Positions 24,599 through 33,153 of a DNA stretch of 64,000 bases are shown here, piece by piece. Position 1 is the stretch's first letter. Each line of letters begins with the position of its first letter. Source of the stretch: Parapedobacter luteus (GTDB taxonomy: Bacteria; Bacteroidota; Bacteroidia; Sphingobacteriales; Sphingobacteriaceae); the NCBI RefSeq assembly GCF_900168055.1, contig NZ_FUYS01000002.1:888-64887 (forward strand). Reading direction: 5' to 3'. The notes beneath the pieces were generated by a model, which was not told where the DNA came from, ran no database searches, and was given only the letters and a program-made list of their open reading frames with translations. Position numbers and translations under genes: made by a program.

Positions 24599-27343
24599 AT
24601 GGATTTTGGCGCAGGCGATACCGTGTGGTACAGCAAAAAAAGCTTAGCTTCCCTTGCCGGTATCGCTTTTTTGCTGTGTACAGTCTCCGTTTATGCGCAA
24701 TCCGATCGCTTCGTTGCACATGCGGCCTTTGCCGAAAAGATTTACCTCCAATTGGACGCCGATGTGTATACGACTGATCAGCCGATCTGGTTTAAGGCCG
24801 TGGTTGTGGAGTCCGCAAGCCACCGCCCCAGTACCATGAGCGGCGTGCTCCACGTAGAGCTGATCGGACCGGATGAACGCGTTGCCGATCGCAAGCGCAT
24901 CAAGTTGACCGATGGCGTTGGATCAGGAGGCTTTGAGCTGAAAGAAGGCTATGTACAAGGTCCATATTTGCTACGGGCTTATACGGAATGGAATAAGAAT
25001 TTCGGTGCAGACTTTATTTTCCGGACCTATATCGATGTGTTTCCCGCTTCAACAGCAATAGCCCGTAATCCCATGACGGCACTGCACTTGAACGAGCGCG
25101 AACCCGGAATGTATTGGCTGCAAGCCCAGCTGAATCCCGAACTGATTGATCCGGAACACCGGAAGCAGCTTACGGTCTATTTAACGGTAGACGGAGAAAA
25201 AGACACACTTTCCCTAAAGGCGGCGCGCAGCGGGTATTATCCGCTTGATCACCCGCTACCCAACGGTGCGCGGATGGCTACCGTAAATATGGAGACGCAA
25301 CATGGCATCCGCTATACCAGGACCATCGCTTTGCAGGAGGGGCCTCCGGACGTTCAGTTTTTTGCCGAAAGTGGGCAACTGGTACACGGGTTGACCAGCA
25401 AGGTAGGTGTCAAAGTGCTCAATGGCTCAGGCAAAGGCATCGCCGTTTCGGGTGTCATTCGAGATAGCCGCGGAAATACCGTTGCGCCATTCAGGTGCAA
25501 CCATTTGGGAATGGGAAGCTTCACGATGACCGCCGACAGTGGCTTGTCCTACTACGCGGTATTGGACTCCTTATCCACAGGGGACTCGGGTCGCTATCCG
25601 CTCCCCCAGGTTGTCAGCGAGGGGCGTGTCCTCGGTGTCTCAAAAAGAGCGGACAATATTGAACTGGCTCTCTCCTCCAATTGCTGGGAGACCGACAGCC
25701 TATTTGTCCAGGTGAGTTGCCGGGGCGTGCTGTATTACCACATAATAGCATCGTTGAAAAACGGCCATATCACCACGTCGCTGCCAGCAGCCGCACTTCC
25801 GGAGGGTATCATTTCCTTCACATTGATGGACAGGCGGATGCAGCCAATGGCCGAAAGGCTTTTCTTTAACCAACGGCCGGGTGCGCGACTTCGTATCGAT
25901 GTCTCGATGGACAACCCCGAACCCCGGAAACGGGATAGCGTGGATCTCTCCATACAGGTGTTCGGCAGCGATGGTGAACCCGCCGACGCCAAGGTCTCGG
26001 TATCGGTGGTGAATGCCGATCATATCGGCAAAGCGCAGACAGCACGGGATAACCTGCTTACACGGTTGTTGCTGTCTTCGGAGCTTCGTGGCGATATCGA
26101 AGACCCCGGCTACTATTTTCAGGATGAGCACAACGCACCGTTTGACGATTTGGATGCGTTGATGCTTACGCAAGGGTGGCGGCGGTACGTTTATGATAAG
26201 CCGCAGGACACCTTCCTTTTACCAAACGAGCCTTCGCCCTACGTCAGTGGCAAAGTCGCCGGTGTCTTATCCAAGAAAGCGCAGGCAGGTATAGGCCTTA
26301 CGCTGATGACCTTCGGCAAGACCTCGTCCGTGGCGGCACAACATACGGATAGCCTTGGGCGCTTTTATTTTGAATTAGGGGATGAATTTGTCGATTCCTT
26401 GGATGTACTGATCCAAAGCGCCAATAAATCCGGAAAAAACCGGGATTATGCCCTGTCATTGGATGAGCGAAAACCTCCGGAGATTGCCTATGATCAGCGC
26501 CGCTCCATCGAACGGGTGGACAGTGTCGTGTCGTATCTCGTGCAGAAACGGCGGGAGCGTGCACAGCGTGAGTATTCATACCGGCTTTCAGCCGGCGAAA
26601 TCTTGCTGGACGAAGTGTTGGTAGAACGCCGGGCACTCAGTCCGCAGCAGCAAAACGTGCTTGATCGGTATGGGGAATCCGACGTCATCATTTCCGGGAA
26701 AGCCATTCAGGATAAGGAGGAGAAGTGGTCCTACGGGTTGTACAGCGTGTTGCTGTTTAATTTTCCGGACGATTTGCGCATCGAACGGGTTGGAGGTAAC
26801 GGCGGTTATCTCCGGGCGAAGATTATTGGAGGAGAGACCACGCTTGTCGTCGTAGACGGTATCCCCGTACCGGGCCACAGCTACGAATTTATTCCCAACA
26901 TCCCGCCCAGTGAAGTCAAAACCGTGGAACTCATCCGTTTTGCCAAGAATTTCAGTTCGTTGTACCGGGAAACCTATCCGGAGGCGTCGCCGCTCGAAAT
27001 ACCGGCAGTGGGCAGTGTCATCGCCATTTATACGCATGCAGGGAACGGCTTGTTTGCTGTCCGTAAACCTACGGGGCTTTTGCAGGCTAAGGTGCCCGTG
27101 TATTCACCTATTATGGAGTTTTACGCGCCGCGTTACGAGGCGCCCACTGAAAACGACGCGGAGCGGCCGGACCTGCGCACGCTGATTCATTGGGTGCCCG
27201 AGTTGGCTACCGATGAAGGTGGGGCGGCCGGGACATCATACTATCATTCGGATGCAGCCGGCGAAACGGTTGTCATCATAGAGGCCATATCGTCGGAAGG
27301 CGAAATCGGTTACCAGGAGCTGGTGTACAAAGTAGCCAATTGA
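24599..27343 (+). CDS. Exported MG2/plug-like domain protein
   Basis: The 914-residue protein begins with an N-terminal hydrophobic export signal (about residues 15-34, ending VSVYAQ), followed by a macroglobulin MG2-like beta-sandwich (KIYLQLDADVYTTDQPIWFK, GPYLLRAYTEWNKNFGADF) as in large alpha-2-macroglobulin-like Bacteroidota proteins. Near residues 735-830 a TonB-receptor plug-like segment (TLVVVDGIPVPGHSYEF, PPSEVKTVELIRF, GSVIAIYTHAG) appears, but no beta-barrel follows. I infer a cell-envelope protein with a role in surface structure or receptor assembly; the function is not known. It starts one base after the upstream hypothetical gene. Confidence 0.75.
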   Translation: MDFGAGDTVWYSKKSLASLAGIAFLLCTVSVYAQSDRFVAHAAFAEKIYLQLDADVYTTDQPIWFKAVVVESASHRPSTMSGVLHVELIGPDERVADRKRIKLTDGVGSGGFELKEGYVQGPYLLRAYTEWNKNFGADFIFRTYIDVFPASTAIARNPMTALHLNEREPGMYWLQAQLNPELIDPEHRKQLTVYLTVDGEKDTLSLKAARSGYYPLDHPLPNGARMATVNMETQHGIRYTRTIALQEGPPDVQFFAESGQLVHGLTSKVGVKVLNGSGKGIAVSGVIRDSRGNTVAPFRCNHLGMGSFTMTADSGLSYYAVLDSLSTGDSGRYPLPQVVSEGRVLGVSKRADNIELALSSNCWETDSLFVQVSCRGVLYYHIIASLKNGHITTSLPAAALPEGIISFTLMDRRMQPMAERLFFNQRPGARLRIDVSMDNPEPRKRDSVDLSIQVFGSDGEPADAKVSVSVVNADHIGKAQTARDNLLTRLLLSSELRGDIEDPGYYFQDEHNAPFDDLDALMLTQGWRRYVYDKPQDTFLLPNEPSPYVSGKVAGVLSKKAQAGIGLTLMTFGKTSSVAAQHTDSLGRFYFELGDEFVDSLDVLIQSANKSGKNRDYALSLDERKPPEIAYDQRRSIERVDSVVSYLVQKRRERAQREYSYRLSAGEILLDEVLVERRALSPQQQNVLDRYGESDVIISGKAIQDKEEKWSYGLYSVLLFNFPDDLRIERVGGNGGYLRAKIIGGETTLVVVDGIPVPGHSYEFIPNIPPSEVKTVELIRFAKNFSSLYRETYPEASPLEIPAVGSVIAIYTHAGNGLFAVRKPTGLLQAKVPVYSPIMEFYAPRYEAPTENDAERPDLRTLIHWVPELATDEGGAAGTSYYHSDAAGETVVIIEAISSEGEIGYQELVYKVAN

Positions 27344-27498
27344 GTCATTGTGGCTAGTCCTCGGTGTTCTCGTCCGTTGCTCCGTTATGAGAATATAGGC
27401 TTAATCCTTTATTTTATTACAAGAAATGAGGATATTTACCTTTATTTTATTACAAATAATTCTGATATTTGCCTTTATTTTGTTACAAACAGTTAAAA
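27344..27498. other. AT-rich gap with 33-bp phased repeats before the DUF4143 ATPase
   Basis: The first 60 bases show nothing recognisable. From 27407 the sequence is built of 33-base repeats that run up to the start codon of the next gene. Base composition is clearly lower in GC than in the upstream gene. Confidence 0.6.
27407..27488 (+). repeat. Three repeats at exact 33-bp spacing
   Basis: CTTTATTTTATTACAA occurs at 27407-27422 and 27440-27455, and with one change (CTTTATTTTGTTACAA) at 27473-27488. The first two units also share a GATATTT(A/G)C end. The 33-base period equals about three helical turns, and the third copy ends 10 bases before the ATG of the ATPase gene. Confidence 0.75.
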
Positions 27499-28851
27499 AT
27501 GGCTTTTAGAAGAAGCATATCGAACCAATTGTTACGATGGAAATCCAGCGATAACAGGAAACCGCTCATCGTACGTGGTGCGAGGCAGGTGGGTAAAACA
27601 ACACTGATTAGAGATTTCGCCAAGACCTATTCGCATGTGATTCATCTCAATTTGGAGAAGCCGGGGGATCGTCGTTTTTTTGAGGATATTGAAGATGTGT
27701 ATACCATCGTGGAGTCGCTGTTATTGACACACGGTATCCCATCGTCTGGGATGGATAACACATTGCTATTTATTGATGAAATACAGGAGAGCCCTAAAGC
27801 AATTCAATTACTGCGGTATTTTTATGAAGAATTGCCCCAGCTCCATGTCATCAGTGCGGGTTCACTGTTGGAATTTGCCTTGCACAGCGTGCAAAGTTTT
27901 CCCGTAGGAAGGGTTGAGTTTTTGTATTTGCATCCATTAAATTTTCAGGAGTATCTGGAGGCAATAGGTAAACCCGGCCTCCTTGAAGTGCTCCGGGAGG
28001 TGCCCGTACGGCCAGCTGCTCATGGACCACTGCTGGAAGCTTTCCACCGATATGCTATCATAGGCGGAATGCCCGAAGTGGTCAAGGTAGATAACGCCAA
28101 TCACCAACTTTCGGACTTGGTAGCAGTATATGAGAGTATCTGGGGAACGTATAAGAATGATGTCGAGAAGTATACCTCCAACGATTCCAAACGTAAAATC
28201 ATTAAGCATTTGATGGATACGGCACCATTATACCTCGATGAACGAGTAAAGTTCCAGGGGTTCGGTAATTCCAATTACCGATCAAGGGAAGTCGGGGAAG
28301 CTTTTCGTACCTTAGATGCGGCCCGAATTATCCGCCTACTCTATCCTACAACCGATCTTGCACCGCCGCTAAAAGCCGACTTAAAGAAATCTCCACGGCT
28401 ACAATTGCTTGATACGGGAATCATCAATTATACGCTCGGTATACAGGCTGAAATGCTGGCGATGACAGAGCTTAGTACGGCGTATCGTGGTGCCATAATT
28501 CCGCATTTGATTACCCAAGAGCTGACTTCGTTGCAGCAGCAAACAGACGGTAAACCATTTTTTTGGGTTCGGGAAAAGGCACAGTCAAGTGCCGAAGTAG
28601 ATTTGGTTTATGTTTACCAAAAATGGGCGATACCCATCGAAATTAAATCGGGGGCTACAGGTCGTTTGAGGTCATTGCATCAATTTGTTGATGTGGCTGA
28701 CCACCCCTTTGCTATCCGTATTTATGGAGGAGTGTTCCAGTTAGAGCACACGGTTACTCCCAATAAGAAACCGTATATATTGCTAAACCTGCCATATTAT
28801 ACGGTTACCATGCTGCCACAATATGTCTCATGGCTGGTGAATCAAGTATGA
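27499..28851 (+). CDS. AAA-type ATPase with DUF4143 domain
   Basis: The 450-residue protein has an N-terminal P-loop ATPase (Walker A GARQVGKTTLIRDF at about residues 26-39, Walker B TLLFIDEIQE at about 91-100) and a C-terminal DUF4143 region with a PD-(D/E)XK-like pattern (SAEVDLVYVYQ...IPIEIKS). Such proteins are abundant and variable in Bacteroidota and archaea; their biological role is not settled. ATG at 27499 is preferred over a TTG ten codons earlier, which lies in the repeat. GC content is lower than in neighbours and it stands alone among unrelated genes, which suggests horizontal acquisition. Confidence 0.88.
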   Translation: MAFRRSISNQLLRWKSSDNRKPLIVRGARQVGKTTLIRDFAKTYSHVIHLNLEKPGDRRFFEDIEDVYTIVESLLLTHGIPSSGMDNTLLFIDEIQESPKAIQLLRYFYEELPQLHVISAGSLLEFALHSVQSFPVGRVEFLYLHPLNFQEYLEAIGKPGLLEVLREVPVRPAAHGPLLEAFHRYAIIGGMPEVVKVDNANHQLSDLVAVYESIWGTYKNDVEKYTSNDSKRKIIKHLMDTAPLYLDERVKFQGFGNSNYRSREVGEAFRTLDAARIIRLLYPTTDLAPPLKADLKKSPRLQLLDTGIINYTLGIQAEMLAMTELSTAYRGAIIPHLITQELTSLQQQTDGKPFFWVREKAQSSAEVDLVYVYQKWAIPIEIKSGATGRLRSLHQFVDVADHPFAIRIYGGVFQLEHTVTPNKKPYILLNLPYYTVTMLPQYVSWLVNQV

Positions 28852-28869
28852 GGATCCGTTCAGCGAGGA

Positions 28870-29868
28870 TCATTTCAGGTACCATTCTTCCCACGTTTTC
28901 ATCCAGCCTACCCGGGCTTGGATGAATCTCGGGTGGAAGAAAAAGTTGGACCAGTCTTCGAAGTTCTCGTAATGGAAGCGGAAATAGAACAGCCAGAAAA
29001 GGTATCCCCAATGGGGGATGGAAGCCAATTCAGCTTCACTTAATGGCCGGATCGCGCGATAACCCTGTATAAATACGGCAAACTGGCGGTCTGCTTCCGG
29101 CTGCGTCATTTTGTGGTGAAGCACATCCAGGAAGAAATGGACATAGAATGAAGCAAGGTCATTAATCAGGTATCCGGATCCGGCAAAATCGAAGTCAAAG
29201 AACGTGACGCTGCCGGCCGAGTCAAAGTGGAAGTTCTTGGGCAGGAAATCGTAGTGGCAATACCCGTGGCTGAACGAAGGCAGGTCAAACGCTAACAATT
29301 GCTGCTTCACGCGGGTTGCCGTATCGTGCAAGTATTCGTATTCGGCTTCCAGCCCGTTAGCGAATGCGGGTTTTATGACGCGCAATGGCGCATCCACCAG
29401 TGCTTCCATGTCCAGCGGTTGGCGGTGGTGCGTCAATTGCAATCCGGCGGTGATGTGATGGATGCGGGCCATACCCCGCCCGACTTCCAGCAACTGTTGG
29501 TCGCTCATCGCGGTGTATACTTCGCCCTCGGCATAGGTAAACAATACGCCATATCGGATACCTTCCGCTGCGTCAAAGGGTTGTAAATAACGGCCTTCCT
29601 TATCCGCCAACGGGCGGCTTACGGAAGCCCCGCCCGCATGCAGGATGTTGAGCAATTCGACTTCGCCGTTTATCTCCTCCATTTTGCGGTGCGCATCGCG
29701 GTAAATCTTGAAGATATACCGCGTGCCGGAGCTTTCGAGCAGGTAGGTATCGCTGACGTTGTGGATCAGCAGGCGGCACGATGTGTCGCTTAGCGCGTAG
29801 CATTGCCGTAAATAGTTGTTGAGCGCCGTTGCGGAAAGCAGCGAATAGCGGGTGGGGAAGATGGCCAT
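28870..29868 (-). CDS. Aminoglycoside phosphotransferase/homoserine kinase-fold phosphotransferase
   Basis: The 332-residue protein has the protein-kinase-like APH fold: TRYIFKIYRDAHRK with the ATP-binding lysine, the catalytic loop HGYCHYDFLPKNFHF (H-x-D-x4-N) and the metal-binding FFDFDFAG. The substrate is likely a small amine, amino alcohol or antibiotic-like molecule. ATG at 29868 is chosen because a -7 box (TATATTTG) lies directly upstream at 29873-29880, which excludes the longer frame from 29967. It ends 18 bases from the convergent ATPase gene. Confidence 0.82.
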   Translation of the reverse strand: MAIFPTRYSLLSATALNNYLRQCYALSDTSCRLLIHNVSDTYLLESSGTRYIFKIYRDAHRKMEEINGEVELLNILHAGGASVSRPLADKEGRYLQPFDAAEGIRYGVLFTYAEGEVYTAMSDQQLLEVGRGMARIHHITAGLQLTHHRQPLDMEALVDAPLRVIKPAFANGLEAEYEYLHDTATRVKQQLLAFDLPSFSHGYCHYDFLPKNFHFDSAGSVTFFDFDFAGSGYLINDLASFYVHFFLDVLHHKMTQPEADRQFAVFIQGYRAIRPLSEAELASIPHWGYLFWLFYFRFHYENFEDWSNFFFHPRFIQARVGWMKTWEEWYLK

Positions 29869-29872
29869 GGCA

Positions 29873-29880
29873 CAAATATA
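29873..29880 (-). promoter_or_regulatory. -7 box (TATATTTG) abutting a start codon
   Basis: On the minus strand TATATTTG is followed after four bases by the ATG at 29868, so transcription would start at or next to the start codon. Confidence 0.5.
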
Positions 29881-29905
29881 GTGTAATATAAATGCATCTG
29901 GCCGC

Positions 29906-30439
29906 TTAATCCCCCCAATCCTCTCTCCGGATTTCGTAGGTGAAATTCGGTTTCGGGCCATCTCCATGGTAATCTGCCGATACTTCCGCTATTTTTCGCG
30001 CTCCCAGCTTCTTGACGGCCTTTTGGGAGCGGATATTGGCTGCTCCGACATGCAGCAATACCGTATCTACATATCGGAAGGCGTAGTCAAGCATGAGCTT
30101 TTTCACCACAGCATTCAGTCCCGTGCCCCAGTAGCGCGCGGCATAGAAGGTGTAGCCGATGAAGATGCTCCGGTTTTGCGCATCGTAATCGTAAAAACGG
30201 GTACTTCCGGCAACTGCGCCAGTTTTCCTGTCGATGACTTTGAAGGCCCCTTTGCTGTTGATGGCTCCATTAAAAAATATGCGGAAGACACTTGCTTTCC
30301 ATCGGTCAGGCTGCGGGTGCTGCGCCCATACGACGGGGTCGGATGCGAGTGCATACAGCACCTCAAAATCCGTCTCCAGCAACGGCAGCAGGATGGCCCG
30401 GTCATTTTGCAGTAGGGGAGGTATCGGGAAAGTGTTCAT
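29906..30439 (-). CDS. GNAT family N-acetyltransferase (RimJ/RimL type)
   Basis: The 177-residue protein fits the Acetyltransf_3 group: LLPLLETDFEVLYALASDP at the N-terminus, AVAGSTRFYDYDAQNRSIFI, then GYTFYAARYWGTGLNAVVKK, which holds the acetyl-CoA-binding loop, and NIRSQKAVKKLGARKIAEV. It would acetylate an amino group of a small molecule or protein N-terminus using acetyl-CoA; the acceptor is unknown. It lies 5 bases after another GNAT gene, forming a small minus-strand run with PaiB upstream. Confidence 0.88.
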   Translation of the reverse strand: MNTFPIPPLLQNDRAILLPLLETDFEVLYALASDPVVWAQHPQPDRWKASVFRIFFNGAINSKGAFKVIDRKTGAVAGSTRFYDYDAQNRSIFIGYTFYAARYWGTGLNAVVKKLMLDYAFRYVDTVLLHVGAANIRSQKAVKKLGARKIAEVSADYHGDGPKPNFTYEIRREDWGD

Positions 30440-30444
30440 CGGTA

Positions 30445-30903
30445 TTAAACAGCGGGAATCCTGTAGGTGAGAAAATCAACGTCCGGAGTCTGCCTTTCGA
30501 ATCCGATATGCTCGTAGAGCCGTTGGGCGGTGACGTTGTCAGTCGCTGTTGAAAGCTCAACAAACGCAGCGCCGTGCGTCTTCGCGAAAGCGATGGCTGC
30601 TGTGATCAACCCGGTCCCGATGCCCTGGTTACGGTAAGGTGTATCCACATACAGGTCATTAAGGATCCAGTTCCGCACGGCCCTGGCGGAGGAATATTTG
30701 GGGTAGAGCTGCGTAAAACCGGCGCACGTTTCTCCGCCATCGAGCAGAGCGGCAAAGATGACGGACTCGTTGTTGTCCAATCGGGCTTGTATGAACCGCC
30801 TGGCCAAGTCGATATCGGATGGCTGTTTGTAGAAAACCCGGTATTGGTCAAACAGGGCGAAGACAAGGTCGCCCTGCGTGTTGTTGATGCGGATAATCTC
30901 CAT
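30445..30903 (-). CDS. GNAT family N-acetyltransferase
   Basis: A 152-residue protein with a standard GNAT core: FAALLDGGETCAGFTQLYP, then the acetyl-CoA motif DLYVDTPYRNQGIGTGLITA (R-N-Q-G-I-G) and ELSTATDNVTAQRLYEHIGF. It is distinct from the RimJ-type neighbour. The acceptor is unknown. It follows the PaiB gene by 31 bases and precedes the second acetyltransferase by 5, so the three may form one transcript. Confidence 0.9.
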   Translation of the reverse strand: MEIIRINNTQGDLVFALFDQYRVFYKQPSDIDLARRFIQARLDNNESVIFAALLDGGETCAGFTQLYPKYSSARAVRNWILNDLYVDTPYRNQGIGTGLITAAIAFAKTHGAAFVELSTATDNVTAQRLYEHIGFERQTPDVDFLTYRIPAV

Positions 30904-30934
30904 GATCTGGTGGGATTAAATGATTGTTAGGGTC

Positions 30935-31546
30935 TTATGTTATCGTTTTTCTGATATAATCCGCGAGTGCTTGTTCAACGCTGCCAGCCGTCGTTTCCAA
31001 TTGTTTGACAATGCGCATGCGCTCGGCGGGCGTCTTGTTTTGGCTGAGCTTCTGCTGCCCCTGGAGTTCGGCCACATCCATGGTAAACGCCACGATACCG
31101 CTCATCATGCCGGTCTTAAACCGGAGCGGGAGTGAGGTCCATTGGTTGAGGTATTCCGGCTCGTAGAAGCCTATCATTTTTTCGAGCAGCGCCAGCTTCG
31201 CGTTGTGGTCTTCCACCACCCGGCAGGTGCCGTAGGCGTGGACGGCAATGTAGTCCCAGGTCGGCACACTTTCCAGCTTATCATAGTGGCGCGGCGAAAT
31301 ATAGGCGTGGGGTTCGCTGAAAATGACCAACGAAGTACATCCCGTAATCAACCGTGACTGATTGTTGGCAGCCGCAAAATGTGAGCTCAGGGTAATCCCT
31401 GCCTGGTGTTCCTCCACGGCGAAAGGCAGGTGTGTGGCCAGCGGCACCCCATCATGAGCAGTAACCACCGTGGCAAACGGATAGCGCCGCATGAACGCCG
31501 CGATTTCCGTTTTGTCGCTGAATTGAAAGCTTTTGGGTATATACAT
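30935..31546 (-). CDS. FMN-binding PaiB-family protein
   Basis: The 203-residue product begins MYIPKSFQFSDKTEIAAFMR and continues with PFATVVTAHDGVPLATHLPF, SSHFAAANNQSRL and VPTWDYIAVHAYGTCRVVED, the pattern of PaiB-type FMN-binding split-barrel proteins, with the usual C-terminal GMMSGIVAFTM region. Bacillus PaiB is described as a transcriptional regulator of sporulation and protease genes, but many members are probably flavin or heme-linked oxidoreductases. It is transcribed divergently from a MocR-type regulator whose promoter overlaps, so I infer it is controlled by that regulator. ATG at 31546 is used; a start seven codons earlier lies between promoter and family core. Confidence 0.88.
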   Translation of the reverse strand: MYIPKSFQFSDKTEIAAFMRRYPFATVVTAHDGVPLATHLPFAVEEHQAGITLSSHFAAANNQSRLITGCTSLVIFSEPHAYISPRHYDKLESVPTWDYIAVHAYGTCRVVEDHNAKLALLEKMIGFYEPEYLNQWTSLPLRFKTGMMSGIVAFTMDVAELQGQQKLSQNKTPAERMRIVKQLETTAGSVEQALADYIRKTIT

Positions 31547-31564
31547 GACTTTTGTATTGCAGCA

Positions 31565-31572
31565 CAAAAATA
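31565..31572 (-). promoter_or_regulatory. -7 box (TATTTTTG) of the PaiB gene
   Basis: Minus-strand TATTTTTG matches TAnnTTTG and lies 18 bases before the PaiB ATG. It is only 15 bases from the oppositely directed -7 box at 31587-31594. Confidence 0.45.
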
Positions 31573-31586
31573 TGGGTAGATTGGAT

Positions 31587-31594
31587 TACCTTTG
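31587..31594 (+). promoter_or_regulatory. -7 box (TACCTTTG) of the MocR gene
   Basis: TACCTTTG matches TAnnTTTG and lies 18 bases before the ATG at 31613. Its closeness to the PaiB promoter means one bound regulator could block or switch both. Confidence 0.45.
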
Positions 31595-31612
31595 TCATCC
31601 AATATCAATAAA

Positions 31613-33103
31613 ATGGATAGTCCAATTTTGTATTCGTTGTTTTCCGGGATTGCGCTGCGGCCGCAGCTGGGCAAAGCCGTGTACCTGCAGCTGGCCGAGG
31701 CCATCATGGTGCTCATCAGACAGGGCAGGATACCGCCTGGCGGGCGGCTGCCGAGTTCGAGGGAATTGGCGGATATCTTTCGGCTGAACCGTCTGACCAT
31801 CACCAGGGCGTTTCAGGAATTGGAGATGCAGGGTTGGCTGGAAAGCCACGTCGGCAGGGGTACGTTCGTCGCATCCCGTCTGCCTGAATCACAGCCCATG
31901 CGATTGGACAAGGGCGGGCAGGAACGAGACCGGAAGCGTGAGGCGGGCTTTGAAATCAGGGGTGCGGATTATCTGCGGCATGGCGTCGATCCCGTGACTG
32001 CACGGCTGCATCTGGACGACGGTTTCCCCGATCCGTCGTTGGCCCCGCTGAAGGAGCTTTACCGGGCTTATCGGGCGCAATTGGAGCGGGGCGATTTATA
32101 TGGGCGGTTCGGTAGCTATGGCCAGGCCAAGGGATCCGGACGGTTCCTGGATGCGCTGGCACGCTACCTCAACCTCACGCGCGGGCTCGACATCACCGAG
32201 CGGAATATACTGTCCGTGCGGGGTACCGTCATGGGCATCAACCTGGTCTGCAACGGGCTTATCCAGCATGGCGATGTCGTCGTAGCAGGCGTGCCCGGCT
32301 GGCGGCGGGCGGAGGCGAACTTCCAGCACGCGGGAGCGCGGTTATTGGGTATTCCGGTAGACCAAGCGGGGATACAGGTGGATGCGCTGGAGCAGCTGTG
32401 CCGGACCACGAGGGTGCGCATGGTGTACGTGACTCCGCACCACCATTATCCGACGACGGTTTCCCTGCCGATGGATCGCCGGCTGGAACTGCTCCGTTTG
32501 GCGGACAAATACGGATTCATCATTTTCGAGGACGATTACGATTATGACTTCCATTACAAGCACAAGCCGTTGCTTCCTTTGGCCAGTGCAGATGACAGCG
32601 GGCTGGTCATTTATTGCGGGTCGTTCAGCAAGACGTTTTCGCCCGCTTTCCGTTTGGGATACCTGGTTGCGCCGGAAAACGTTGTTGCTCACCTCGCGTC
32701 GGTGAGGACTTTGCTCGACAGGCAGGGCGATCATATCCTGGAGCGGGCGATGGCCGAGTTGTTGGACGACGGGACTATCCAGCGCAGCCTGCGAAAAGCC
32801 ATGGCCGTATACCGGGAGCGCAGGGATCATTTCTGCGACTTGCTGGCAGCTGAACTGTCCGGTATGATGGCGTTCGATACCCCGGAGGGTGGCCTGTCGG
32901 TATGGACGCGGATCGACCGGCGTATCGACCTTGCGCGGCTTGCCGCAGACGCCCGTAAAAAGGGATTATACGTTTCGGACGGGGTGGCGCACCGCTATCC
33001 GGCCTACGATGCGCACGCCATCCGGCTGGGGTTTGCGTCATCCACGGAGGATGCGTTGGAAGAATGTGTAGGGGTATTGAAGGACGTCGTGGATCGCTTT
33101 TGA
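31613..33103 (+). CDS. MocR-type GntR/aminotransferase-fold transcriptional regulator
   Basis: The 496-residue protein joins a GntR winged helix (about residues 15-85, KAVYLQLAEAIMVLIRQGRI, LPSSRELADIFRLNRLTITR) to a type I aminotransferase domain. The aminotransferase half shows NILSVRGTVMGINLV, VTPHHHYPTT, EDDYDYDFHY and the PLP-binding lysine in YCGSFSKTFSPAFRLGYL. MocR proteins such as PdxR and GabR use bound PLP to sense a metabolite and usually control the divergent neighbour, here PaiB. ATG at 31613 is chosen over a TTG seven codons upstream because it follows the -7 box at the normal distance. Confidence 0.92.
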   Translation: MDSPILYSLFSGIALRPQLGKAVYLQLAEAIMVLIRQGRIPPGGRLPSSRELADIFRLNRLTITRAFQELEMQGWLESHVGRGTFVASRLPESQPMRLDKGGQERDRKREAGFEIRGADYLRHGVDPVTARLHLDDGFPDPSLAPLKELYRAYRAQLERGDLYGRFGSYGQAKGSGRFLDALARYLNLTRGLDITERNILSVRGTVMGINLVCNGLIQHGDVVVAGVPGWRRAEANFQHAGARLLGIPVDQAGIQVDALEQLCRTTRVRMVYVTPHHHYPTTVSLPMDRRLELLRLADKYGFIIFEDDYDYDFHYKHKPLLPLASADDSGLVIYCGSFSKTFSPAFRLGYLVAPENVVAHLASVRTLLDRQGDHILERAMAELLDDGTIQRSLRKAMAVYRERRDHFCDLLAAELSGMMAFDTPEGGLSVWTRIDRRIDLARLAADARKKGLYVSDGVAHRYPAYDAHAIRLGFASSTEDALEECVGVLKDVVDRF

Positions 33104-33153
33104 CCCAAAGATAAGCTACATTTATCAGGCTGTGTTTCACCAACCGGCACTAG

